Of a stretch of DNA of 64,000 nt, positions 25,700 through 33,384 are shown in pieces (within the stretch, counting starts at the first letter, position 1; every line of letters begins with the position of its first letter). Source of the stretch: JAWWPY01 sp033854735 (GTDB taxonomy: Bacteria; Actinomycetota; Actinomycetes; Streptosporangiales; Streptosporangiaceae); the NCBI GenBank assembly GCA_033854735.1, contig JAWWPY010000257.1:50336-114335 (forward strand), in the 5' to 3' direction. The notes under the pieces were generated by a model. The model did not search any database and was not told the DNA's origin. It saw nothing but the letters and a program-made list of their open reading frames with translations. A program made the translations under genes and the position numbers.

Positions 25700-26865
25700 C
25701 GGGAGTGCCTGGCCGGAGGCAGGCGGGTAACTCCGCGCGAAGCGTCGTTCACGTAGCCGCCAGGTATCCCCCCGGCCTCGGCGGCATGGAGCAGGTCGTC
25801 CAGTCTCTTGCCCGTCATCAGCACAGGCTCGGCATGCGGGTCAGGGTGCTCACCTCAGACGACGGAAAGAATGATCTCCCGCGGGAAGATGAGCCCTTCC
25901 CGGTCTCCAGGCTGAAGAGCGTCTACCTAGCGCATACCCCGGTCATCCCGAATCTGCTACCCCGGCTCCTCAGCCTCGAGCGCGGCGCCGTCATTCATCT
26001 GCACATTTCCTGTGCCTATACCCCGGAGATCGTGTGGCTGTGGGCCAAGCTACGCGGCCGCCGTTATGTGGCCCACGTGCACCTCGACGTCCTGCCGTCC
26101 GGCCGGGCCGGATCGCTCCTGGCTCCTTACAAGAGGTTCTGCCTTCGGCCTGTTCTTCGCGGAGCGGCGGTCGTGCTCGTGCCGACACCGGACTACCAGA
26201 AGCTCATCAGGGACAAGTACGCGATACCGCCGAGCCGTATCGTCGTCATAAAGAACGCGACTGACCACCGGATCGCTGAGCGGCCTAGATCGCTCAAGCG
26301 AAAAGAGGCAGCACGAAAAGAGGCAGCACAGAGACGGCTGCTGTTCGTCGGGCGGCTGGCGGCCCAGAAGAATATTCCATTGATGCTCGAGGCCATTGCC
26401 TGTTATGTGAAAAGGCACGGCAGCCATCTCCGGCTGTCGATCGTGGGCGACGGCGAGATGAGGTCCGCGGTCCAGTCTCACATCGACCGTCTCGCGCTCC
26501 GGGAGATCGTCACCCTCCGCGGGCCGCTTCATGGCGAAGCACTCCAGTCCGCCTACGAAGATTCGGACCTCCTGCTTTTGACCTCAACGAATGAGTCGTT
26601 TGGCCTCGTCCTCATCGAGGCAATGACCAAGGGGCTGCCGATTGTCAGCGTGAACATCCCCGCCGTGCGAGACGTCGTGATGAGTGGCGAGAACGGCCTC
26701 CTGGCCGAGTCGACCCCGGAGGCCGTGGCCGACGCCATCCACACGCTGCTGGCCGACGAGGCCCTCTATTCGGAAGTCTCGAGGAACAACCTTGAGAAGG
26801 CGCGAGACTACGATTGGAACGTAGTCACCAATGATCTTGCCACCGTCTACGACGCCTTCGGCTGA
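25690..26865 (+). CDS. GT4-family glycosyltransferase
   Basis: 391 aa. PPGLGGMEQVVQSLARHQHR (acceptor loop), RIVVIKNATD, LLFVGRLAAQKNIPLMLEAI, and the EX7E motif in TNESFGLVLIEAMTKGLPIV. A 15-bp in-frame tandem repeat (about 26300-26329) gives the KRKEAARKEAAQRR linker between the two lobes. It ends 10 bp from the convergent deacetylase-GT4 gene, so the two operons meet tail to tail. Confidence 0.85.
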   Translation: MAVTGVPGRRQAGNSARSVVHVAARYPPGLGGMEQVVQSLARHQHRLGMRVRVLTSDDGKNDLPREDEPFPVSRLKSVYLAHTPVIPNLLPRLLSLERGAVIHLHISCAYTPEIVWLWAKLRGRRYVAHVHLDVLPSGRAGSLLAPYKRFCLRPVLRGAAVVLVPTPDYQKLIRDKYAIPPSRIVVIKNATDHRIAERPRSLKRKEAARKEAAQRRLLFVGRLAAQKNIPLMLEAIACYVKRHGSHLRLSIVGDGEMRSAVQSHIDRLALREIVTLRGPLHGEALQSAYEDSDLLLLTSTNESFGLVLIEAMTKGLPIVSVNIPAVRDVVMSGENGLLAESTPEAVADAIHTLLADEALYSEVSRNNLEKARDYDWNVVTNDLATVYDAFG

Positions 26866-26875
26866 GTGGCCGCCT

Positions 26876-28705
26876 TCAAAGCAGGGCCTGAAGGAGTTCC
26901 GCCGTACGCTCCACTTGGCGTGGCCACGCGTACTCCTGGGCCAGAGCGGCGCGCCGCGCGTTGCGGGAAAAAAGCTCCCGTAGAGCTGTATCGTCAAACA
27001 GCTCGCTTATCTTCGCGGCAAAGCCACGGATATCCCCAGGCTCGACCAGGAAGCCGAATTCGCCGTCGTCTACCACGTCAGGTATGCCCTGGATGGCGCT
27101 GGCGACAGGCGGCACGCCGCAGGCCATGGCCTCGAGAATCACCATGCCAAAGGCCTCCTTGCTGGACGGGACAATCAAGACGTCGGCCGCTTGATAGGCG
27201 CCTACCAGCTCCCGGCCGCTCAGCCTGCCGCAGAATTCGACATCCTGCGCGATCCCTAGCTGGCCCGCCAGCCTCTCGTAGTAGGGCAATTGGCCACCGT
27301 CGCCGACGACCGCCAGGTGCACATCACGGTATCTCCGCTGAAGCTCGCGCGTTACCCGCAAGGAGATCTCCAGCCCTTTATAGCGCTCACCTGCCCGAAG
27401 GCCGCCAACATGCATGATCCGGTGCCCGGCCGCCCGGTACGGCCCGGGCACGAAGAGGCTCGCGTCCACAGCCGGGCTGATAACAGTCGATTTCTCGAAG
27501 TAGGGCGCTACCAGTGCGCAGCCCCGCACGAAGGGTGAACAGCAAATGATCCGGCGCGCCCGGCGCAAAGCGCGCGGCAGGATCAGGGCTTCGTAGCAGC
27601 GAATGAGCGCATCCGGCCAGGCATGCCCTTTTACCATGCTGTCATGGTGGTAGGTAACGACGAAGGGTATCTTCTTGGCCTGCCCAGCCGTAACATCTAT
27701 CATGCCGGGGACCGGAGCGTGAGCCACGATAATATCGGGGCGCTCCTTCTCGATAATACGCCTGAGCGCCCGGCGCCAGCCGACCCCGAACGGTGTATTG
27801 GAAATCTTCAGCCAATACGGGAGATGATATACCTTCAGTCCCTGGTAGCTTCCCGTGGTTATTCCATTCCTGCTTCCGGACGTGACCACTGCGACCTGCC
27901 AGTTCTTGGCGTCCTGCAGGCCTTTCGCTATCTGGTAGGTGTACTCTTCCAGGCCCCCGCCGCGCGGCTTGAAATACGGGGCGGTGACCAGTAACCCTGG
28001 TGATTGGACCGGTACGTCGGCGTTGCATACAGACACGACGTTCTGCTCGCTGAGCCAGGCCAGGAAGTCCTCGAGGCGCTCCCAGTCATGGTGTGCCTCT
28101 ATCTCGCGGGCGTGCCCCCAGAGATGGAACACCTCTCCTCGCTCCTTGGCCTGTGCAAATAGTTCCTTGGCCAGGTTGTCCCAGCGGCGCAAGCGGAAGG
28201 CCCGCCAGGGACGGTGACGGCATAGATCCAGGACTGACAGCATGCCGTCACGGCGATGATCGAAGGTGTCGACCGAGGTCCCGAGGGCCAGTCGATCGAC
28301 ACTACGCGTCATAAAACGCTTGACGCTGCGCGCGCGGCTGAACCCTGCTTCCTCCACAAGCCGCTTCGTCTGCTCATTATAGTCGCCATACGGATAACAG
28401 AAGCTGCGCAGCTGCTTGCCTATGATGTGCTCGAGCGCCGCCTTTGAGTCAGCAATTTCCCGGCGGGCCGCGGCTGGGTCGAGGCGGTCCAGGTGCGGGT
28501 GCGTCATCGTATGCGCGCCGATTTCGAAAGTCTCGGCCAGCTGCTGTATCTCTCCGGCGGTCAGACGTTCGGAAGCCGGAAACTCACGGGTCTCCGGCGA
28601 AACATAGAAGGTGGCCTGAATGCCATGGCGTTTGAGCAGCGTTCCCAGCTTGATGTCAAGCTTGTGCCCATCGTCCCAGCTAGTGGTAACGATGACCGGC
28701 TTCAT
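26876..28705 (-). CDS. Polysaccharide deacetylase (NodB) fused to GT4 glycosyltransferase
   Basis: 609 aa, two enzymes in one chain. Residues 1-~230 form a CE4/NodB-type deacetylase: TTSWDDGHK with Asp11/Asp12, the metal histidines His65 and His69 in GAHTMTHPHL, and RSFCYPYGDYN. Residues ~235-609 form a GT4 enzyme: APYFKPRGGGLEEYTYQIAKGL, TVISPAVDASLFVPG, IMHVGGLRAGERYKGLEI and the EX7E motif in SKEAFGMVILEAMACGVPPV. No signal peptide is seen, so both parts should act in the cytosol, probably on the same lipid-linked sugar. ATG 28705 has GGGGGGAG about 5 nt upstream. Last gene of the leftward operon. Confidence 0.85.
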   Translation of the reverse strand: MKPVIVTTSWDDGHKLDIKLGTLLKRHGIQATFYVSPETREFPASERLTAGEIQQLAETFEIGAHTMTHPHLDRLDPAAARREIADSKAALEHIIGKQLRSFCYPYGDYNEQTKRLVEEAGFSRARSVKRFMTRSVDRLALGTSVDTFDHRRDGMLSVLDLCRHRPWRAFRLRRWDNLAKELFAQAKERGEVFHLWGHAREIEAHHDWERLEDFLAWLSEQNVVSVCNADVPVQSPGLLVTAPYFKPRGGGLEEYTYQIAKGLQDAKNWQVAVVTSGSRNGITTGSYQGLKVYHLPYWLKISNTPFGVGWRRALRRIIEKERPDIIVAHAPVPGMIDVTAGQAKKIPFVVTYHHDSMVKGHAWPDALIRCYEALILPRALRRARRIICCSPFVRGCALVAPYFEKSTVISPAVDASLFVPGPYRAAGHRIMHVGGLRAGERYKGLEISLRVTRELQRRYRDVHLAVVGDGGQLPYYERLAGQLGIAQDVEFCGRLSGRELVGAYQAADVLIVPSSKEAFGMVILEAMACGVPPVASAIQGIPDVVDDGEFGFLVEPGDIRGFAAKISELFDDTALRELFSRNARRAALAQEYAWPRQVERTAELLQALL

Positions 28706-28744
28706 CTGATCTCCCCCCGGAGAATAGTCCTGCGACTGCGTAGA

Positions 28745-29917
28745 TTACCGGCCGGCGACACGGGAAATGCAGCGGTGCGTTCTTCCGCAGCGGCCGAGCG
28801 CGGCCGCCACCGCCGCATAGGCCGGCTTCGGGGTGCCTCGGGCGGTCAGCAGGCCGAACCAGTCCACATGATTGCTCCGGCCCGTTCCGTCATCCTGCCA
28901 GGTGTACACGTAGAGGCCACCGAGCCAGCTGGTCGTCCTGGCGGCAGCGATGGCTTCGGAAAGCGCCGCGGCCTGCGCGGCCTGGCCGACGCCCTGGGGG
29001 CCGCTGGAAGGGGCACCGACCTCGGTGATCCAGATTTGCTTGGCGGCGTCCCCGTTGCTGGTCATGACGCTACGGATGGAGGGACTGGTCTGGCTCATCT
29101 GGGACCACCCTGACCAGGACTGGTAGCTGTCGGGGAGCGCGGGATAGCTGTAGGAGTGGTAGCCCACGGCATCGAAACTGCCCTGGGCCCCGTCGGCGTA
29201 CATGGCCTGCAGGAAGTCAACCGCGTTGACGTTGGTGCCGTCATTGGCCTCGGGGGCGAGCCCTCCAGAGATGACGAACGCCGAGGGGTCGGCGTGCTTG
29301 ATGGAGGCGTAGGCGGCCTTCAGGTCAGCGGTGTAAGCAGCCGGGTCCGGCTGGGGCGACCAGAAGCCCACGCGGTTCGGCTCGTTCCATATCTCGAACA
29401 TGTGGACACCCCGCGGCGCGTAGCGGGCGGCCACCTCGGCCGCCCAGGTGGCGAACTGAGCGGGCGACGCGGGCGTCGGTGACCCGCCCTCGCTGGTGCC
29501 GGCTTTCGCGGCCCACGCGGGACACCCGTCGATGATCAGGTCGATCGACATCCCCTTGGCGCGGGCCGACCTGACCACCTGATCCAGCGGCGCCCAGCTG
29601 AATGTTTTCGGGCCTGCGTACTGCACGCCGCCCCAGTCGGCGTCCAGCCTGACCGAGCCGATCCCGATGGCCTTCATCGCCGCCAGCTCAAAAGCCTGCA
29701 CCTTCCCCGACTTCGTGATCAGCTCCGGGTCGGAGATCCCGAACCGGCCCGGGGAGGGTCTCTGGCCCTGCGTCACCGCGTAGACGAGACCAGCGCTCAG
29801 CGCCACGGCGGCGACCAGGAGGGCGATGATCTCAGGTGGCCGGGGACGCTTCGTCCTGGCGTCATCGGTGAGCCGGAGAATCGGGCCCCGGATGCCTGCG
29901 GCGCGGAATGTGATCAC
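28745..29917 (-). CDS. Membrane-anchored glycoside hydrolase (GH5/GH39-like TIM barrel)
   Basis: 390 aa. One N-terminal membrane anchor (about 28-50) followed by a clan GH-A catalytic domain: IGIGSVRLDADWGGVQYAGP, the acid/base Glu in MFEIWNEPNRVGFWSP, VGYHSYSYPALP, and the nucleophile Glu in IWITEVGAPSS. It faces the outside and may trim or release the island's polysaccharide. GTG 29917 overlaps the preceding stop (GTGA); the GGGAG site abuts the codon, so a little doubt remains. Confidence 0.8.
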   Translation of the reverse strand: MITFRAAGIRGPILRLTDDARTKRPRPPEIIALLVAAVALSAGLVYAVTQGQRPSPGRFGISDPELITKSGKVQAFELAAMKAIGIGSVRLDADWGGVQYAGPKTFSWAPLDQVVRSARAKGMSIDLIIDGCPAWAAKAGTSEGGSPTPASPAQFATWAAEVAARYAPRGVHMFEIWNEPNRVGFWSPQPDPAAYTADLKAAYASIKHADPSAFVISGGLAPEANDGTNVNAVDFLQAMYADGAQGSFDAVGYHSYSYPALPDSYQSWSGWSQMSQTSPSIRSVMTSNGDAAKQIWITEVGAPSSGPQGVGQAAQAAALSEAIAAARTTSWLGGLYVYTWQDDGTGRSNHVDWFGLLTARGTPKPAYAAVAAALGRCGRTHRCISRVAGR

Positions 29918-30438
29918 CTCCCGTTGGGCACGGCCACCAGGTAACGGAAGGCCGCAGCTGAGCAGGCGCACAACAGCAGTGCCGCCACCCGCAACGTCCC
30001 TTCCGCCGGCCATGGGGCCAGATGCGTCGCATGGATCCCGAGCGTCGCCGGATGGGTGACCGCATTCACCGAGAGGTAGACGACCAGCCCGGTCGCCAAG
30101 AGGGCCACCGTCTCTGAAATCGCCTGGGCCAGCAGCTCCGTCGTCCGGGCCGTCAGCCCCGGGCCTGGCTTTACCGCAGTGTCCCGGCGCCGTAGCAGCC
30201 GGAGGTACTCGCTCGCGGTGAAACCAACCGCCACGACGAAGAAGGCCACGATCCCGGAGGTGTCGGTCCGCAGAGCGGGCACGCCACGCCAGTAGGGGGC
30301 GCTCAGAGCATCAGGCCGGAAGCTGGCGACGAGGCATACGCTGGCCCAGCACAGCCCCGCACCGTAGGCGAGTCCGGCTGCCGACGCCTCGACGGCCAGC
30401 CAGCGGCTCGCCCCGCCACGGATCGGTCGGCTTCTCAT
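29914..30438 (-). CDS. Small integral membrane protein of unknown function
   Basis: 174 aa with four predicted hydrophobic segments (about 18-40, 60-75, 103-125, 147-167). No recognised domain. It is coupled to its neighbours by 4-nt overlaps on both sides (ATGA and GTGA), so it is clearly part of the DUF1616/DUF2206/GH operon. Confidence 0.6.
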   Translation of the reverse strand: MRSRPIRGGASRWLAVEASAAGLAYGAGLCWASVCLVASFRPDALSAPYWRGVPALRTDTSGIVAFFVVAVGFTASEYLRLLRRRDTAVKPGPGLTARTTELLAQAISETVALLATGLVVYLSVNAVTHPATLGIHATHLAPWPAEGTLRVAALLLCACSAAAFRYLVAVPNGR

Positions 30439-32876
30439 TTATAGATCTCCGCACCATCATTGTTGTATACGAGGTTCTTGATATTCCTGAGGAACCCCAT
30501 GGGGTACGCATAGGTGAGAAGGTCACCGTCGTAGTCACTGGTTGCCTGCCCGGTGTGCACATTCGAGTAGCCGAGAATCATCCAACTGGACCGGCGTACC
30601 AGCGTGGGATAAATGTCCGCTATGACCTGCGAGCCGGTCACGTCGGGCCGGGCGTTGAACATGAAACGGCTCGTAAGGCTTTCGGCCTGTATTCCGTCAG
30701 GAAGCACGCCGGGCCGGGCCGCGAGCCAGTCGACGGCAGCCACCTCCTGAGGGTGCACATAGTAGATATCGTAATACTGGCCGCTATTGTTCAGGCTGAG
30801 TTGCGCCGGGTAGCCACCCAGCACCTGGGGCAGCAGCCCCGTGGTCGAGATAAATATGCCGAGGCACACCACCGCCGATGTTCTCAGTGCCCGCACCCGC
30901 CCCAGCGGCGAGAAGACCGCGAGGGAGCCCGCCACGAGCACGGGCGCCAGCAGGATGAGCGCCTCTTGAAACGCCCGGAGGACACCGTAGTCGACGGAGA
31001 GGTTGGGAAGAATGGTGATGACCGCCACCATTGCGGTACTTCCCACGCACAGGCAGAAGAACTCGCGGCCCACCCGCCGCCGGAGGCTGGGCAGCACCAT
31101 GAATGTGATCAAACCTACGCCGACGAATAGCTGCTCGCCCTTGGCCGCAGCGCCGCGTATGGCGCTGTTCAGCCCGGCGACTGGGACACCGAGATCGGCG
31201 GCGAAACGACCCGCGCCGGTCAGCGGAAGCGATGGTGGCCTGGCGACAGGCGTCGGGTAGCGGGCTACGGCAGCGGCCGACGGGTAGGTCGAGGGGGGGT
31301 AACCCGCTCTCGCCTTGAGCGTCTCTCGCCGGTAAGCGTTGAGGGCCGCCTGAGGACTTATCGTTTTCCCACCCAGAATGCTGTATGAGACGTCCCCCGC
31401 CCGCGCGCCACCCGATCCGGCCAGCGAGGAGATCACCGACTCGGCATCGGTCAGCGCGGCCCCGGCCGTCTGAGTGGCCAGGTCACCCCACACGAAGGCG
31501 ATGCCGACCACCACGAGGACCGGGCCAAGGCCTACTGTTCGAGCCATCGCCCCCCACGGTGTCCTGGTGGCGCTGGCCTCACCGGCCGGCCGGCGCCGGC
31601 GACGAGGGTTCAGCCTGCTGCCCAGCTGAGCCGCCCAGGCCGCCAGCAAGATGCCCAGGAAGAAGTACATCGTTGAATAGTGCGAGACCTCCACACCGAC
31701 GGACGCCACGAAGAACGTGAGCCGCCGCCGCCGCAGGCTCCACTCAGCATTCGTGATCGCCAGCAGTGCTACGCACACGAAGACGAAGGCGATCTCCTGG
31801 CGGTTCAGGAATGACATATCAGTGAAGAAAGTCGGGAAGCCGATAAAGTACACCACCGCCAGCACTGAGATCGATCCCGACCAATAGCGCCGGGCAATCG
31901 CATAGACGAGCACCGGGCATAGCGCGAAGATAAGCTGAAAGAAGAACTTGTAGACATAAGGATCATCGACATGCGCGACCTGCCCTACTTCAGTAGGCAG
32001 GATCGTGATGCTCAGGCATGCGTTGTAGGCATCGCGGAGATACGAGATGTCCCAGCGGCCGTGAGCGGCTGTCAACTGAAAGACCTGGTACTCCTTCTGG
32101 ATGTCATGACCGGTCACATACCAGCCCCGTAGCGAGGTCATCAGCAGGAGCGCGAGGGATAGCAGATACAGGATGATGCTTGTCACCCCGTCACGCACCT
32201 GCGCTTGCCAGCGCAACAGGAGCAGGAACGTGGCCACGATGCCCGCGAGGGCCACGAGGCCGAGTCGGTCACCACCGCCATTGTTGAGGAGGTTCGCGCC
32301 GAGGACCGCGCTGGCCACGCAGAGCCCGGACGCGACGAGGAGACGGCTCTCCGCTGGCTTGATCGCCTGGATCTGAGCCCGCCAGGCCAGCGTGGCCGGG
32401 TGCCGTCGCCGGAAGAGATACAGCGAGACGATGAGCGTGTCGCCCAGGATGACAACGGGGATCGGGCCGAGGGGGCGTTGCACCCCGAGCAGGGGGAGGA
32501 AGGAATTGACTCCGAGCCCGGCCAGCATGAGCAGCAGCAAGGCCGTGGCCAGGCTGTAACCGAGGCGTTCGGCTACCGAGGACCCACGCCACACCGACGT
32601 CGTATACAAGAGATATACCGGATACGCCACGAGGAACCAGAAGCCCGCCGCTGGCCCGAGGAATGGCAGCGGGACGCGGGTCACGGCGAGAACATTGGCC
32701 ACGGCGACAAGGCCGGCGCTGGCCACGGCCGGCCAGCCGCAGCGCGGCCCGGCGGCGGGCGGATCGCCAGTCAGCGGCCCGGCCGGTAGCCGGCCAGCCG
32801 GCCGCGGCCCGGCCGGTAGCGGGCCGGCCGGAGCCGCGTGGGTCACGCGGCCGTGTCGCTGGCTGTCAGGGAGCAT
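30435..32876 (-). CDS. DUF2206 multi-spanning membrane protein (GT-C-like)
   Basis: 813 aa, about 14-16 hydrophobic segments. The DUF2206 region contains WYVTGHDIQKEYQVFQLT, YNACLSITILPTEV and FLNRQEIAFVFVCVALLAI, and the family-typical end DIYYVHPQEVAAVDWL ... NNDGAEIYK. The acidic HDIQKEY loop after an early membrane segment resembles GT-C glycosyltransferases, so a polymerase or glycan-transfer role is plausible but unproven. The N-terminus has a proline/glycine/alanine repeat (PAGP, PAGR). ATG 32876 is preferred over TTG 32906; both overlap the upstream gene. Confidence 0.75.
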   Translation of the reverse strand: MLPDSQRHGRVTHAAPAGPLPAGPRPAGRLPAGPLTGDPPAAGPRCGWPAVASAGLVAVANVLAVTRVPLPFLGPAAGFWFLVAYPVYLLYTTSVWRGSSVAERLGYSLATALLLLMLAGLGVNSFLPLLGVQRPLGPIPVVILGDTLIVSLYLFRRRHPATLAWRAQIQAIKPAESRLLVASGLCVASAVLGANLLNNGGGDRLGLVALAGIVATFLLLLRWQAQVRDGVTSIILYLLSLALLLMTSLRGWYVTGHDIQKEYQVFQLTAAHGRWDISYLRDAYNACLSITILPTEVGQVAHVDDPYVYKFFFQLIFALCPVLVYAIARRYWSGSISVLAVVYFIGFPTFFTDMSFLNRQEIAFVFVCVALLAITNAEWSLRRRRLTFFVASVGVEVSHYSTMYFFLGILLAAWAAQLGSRLNPRRRRRPAGEASATRTPWGAMARTVGLGPVLVVVGIAFVWGDLATQTAGAALTDAESVISSLAGSGGARAGDVSYSILGGKTISPQAALNAYRRETLKARAGYPPSTYPSAAAVARYPTPVARPPSLPLTGAGRFAADLGVPVAGLNSAIRGAAAKGEQLFVGVGLITFMVLPSLRRRVGREFFCLCVGSTAMVAVITILPNLSVDYGVLRAFQEALILLAPVLVAGSLAVFSPLGRVRALRTSAVVCLGIFISTTGLLPQVLGGYPAQLSLNNSGQYYDIYYVHPQEVAAVDWLAARPGVLPDGIQAESLTSRFMFNARPDVTGSQVIADIYPTLVRRSSWMILGYSNVHTGQATSDYDGDLLTYAYPMGFLRNIKNLVYNNDGAEIYK

Positions 32877-33384
32877 GCCGGCCGGATCCCGGAGCCCTGA
32901 GGGCAACCAGGAAGTCTATGGTTTCCGGATACCCGGGCAGCGAGACCTCGATGCGGCACCGCGCGGTGCCGCACGCCGGGCGGATGGCCGTCGTCACCGT
33001 CCACGTCGCTCCGGCGGCGACGGTCCTCGCCGACTGACCCAGGATGCGGGAACTTCGGCCGCCCGCCGCACTGATGACGTACCGGTAGTCCGCCGCGTGT
33101 CCTTCCTCGTTGCCGACCGTGAAGGAGACCGCGATGGGCTCGCCGATGGCGGCCGTCGCCGGGAGGGCCGCCGCATGGTTGAAGGAAAGGACGCTGTAGC
33201 GCGTTGGCTGCCGGAACAGCGCCAGGGCCCAGTCATGGCGGCCGGCCGGCGAGAGCAGGCTGACTCCGGCAGCGAGCGCTGCGAGCGGAGCCAGAATCGG
33301 CCACCATCGCCGCGCTCCGGGTTCGTGGTCGCGGCCTGACCGACCTGCTCGGCCCGAGCCCGGGCCGCCCAGCGCCGAATTCAA
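32866..33384 (-). CDS. Anchored DUF1616-like extracellular domain protein
   Basis: 172 aa. One membrane segment (about 27-45) is followed by an Ig-like/CARDB-type beta domain: SFNHAAALPATAAIGEPIAV, then SFTVGNEEGHAADYRYVI, VAAGATWTVTTAI and CRIEVSLPG. This resembles the C-terminal extracellular part of DUF1616 proteins (the 'GIVNHEG..NY' pattern) without their four-helix part. TTG 33384 overlaps the previous stop (TTGA). It is paired directly with DUF2206. Confidence 0.5.
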   Translation of the reverse strand: MNSALGGPGSGRAGRSGRDHEPGARRWWPILAPLAALAAGVSLLSPAGRHDWALALFRQPTRYSVLSFNHAAALPATAAIGEPIAVSFTVGNEEGHAADYRYVISAAGGRSSRILGQSARTVAAGATWTVTTAIRPACGTARCRIEVSLPGYPETIDFLVALRAPGSGRHAP

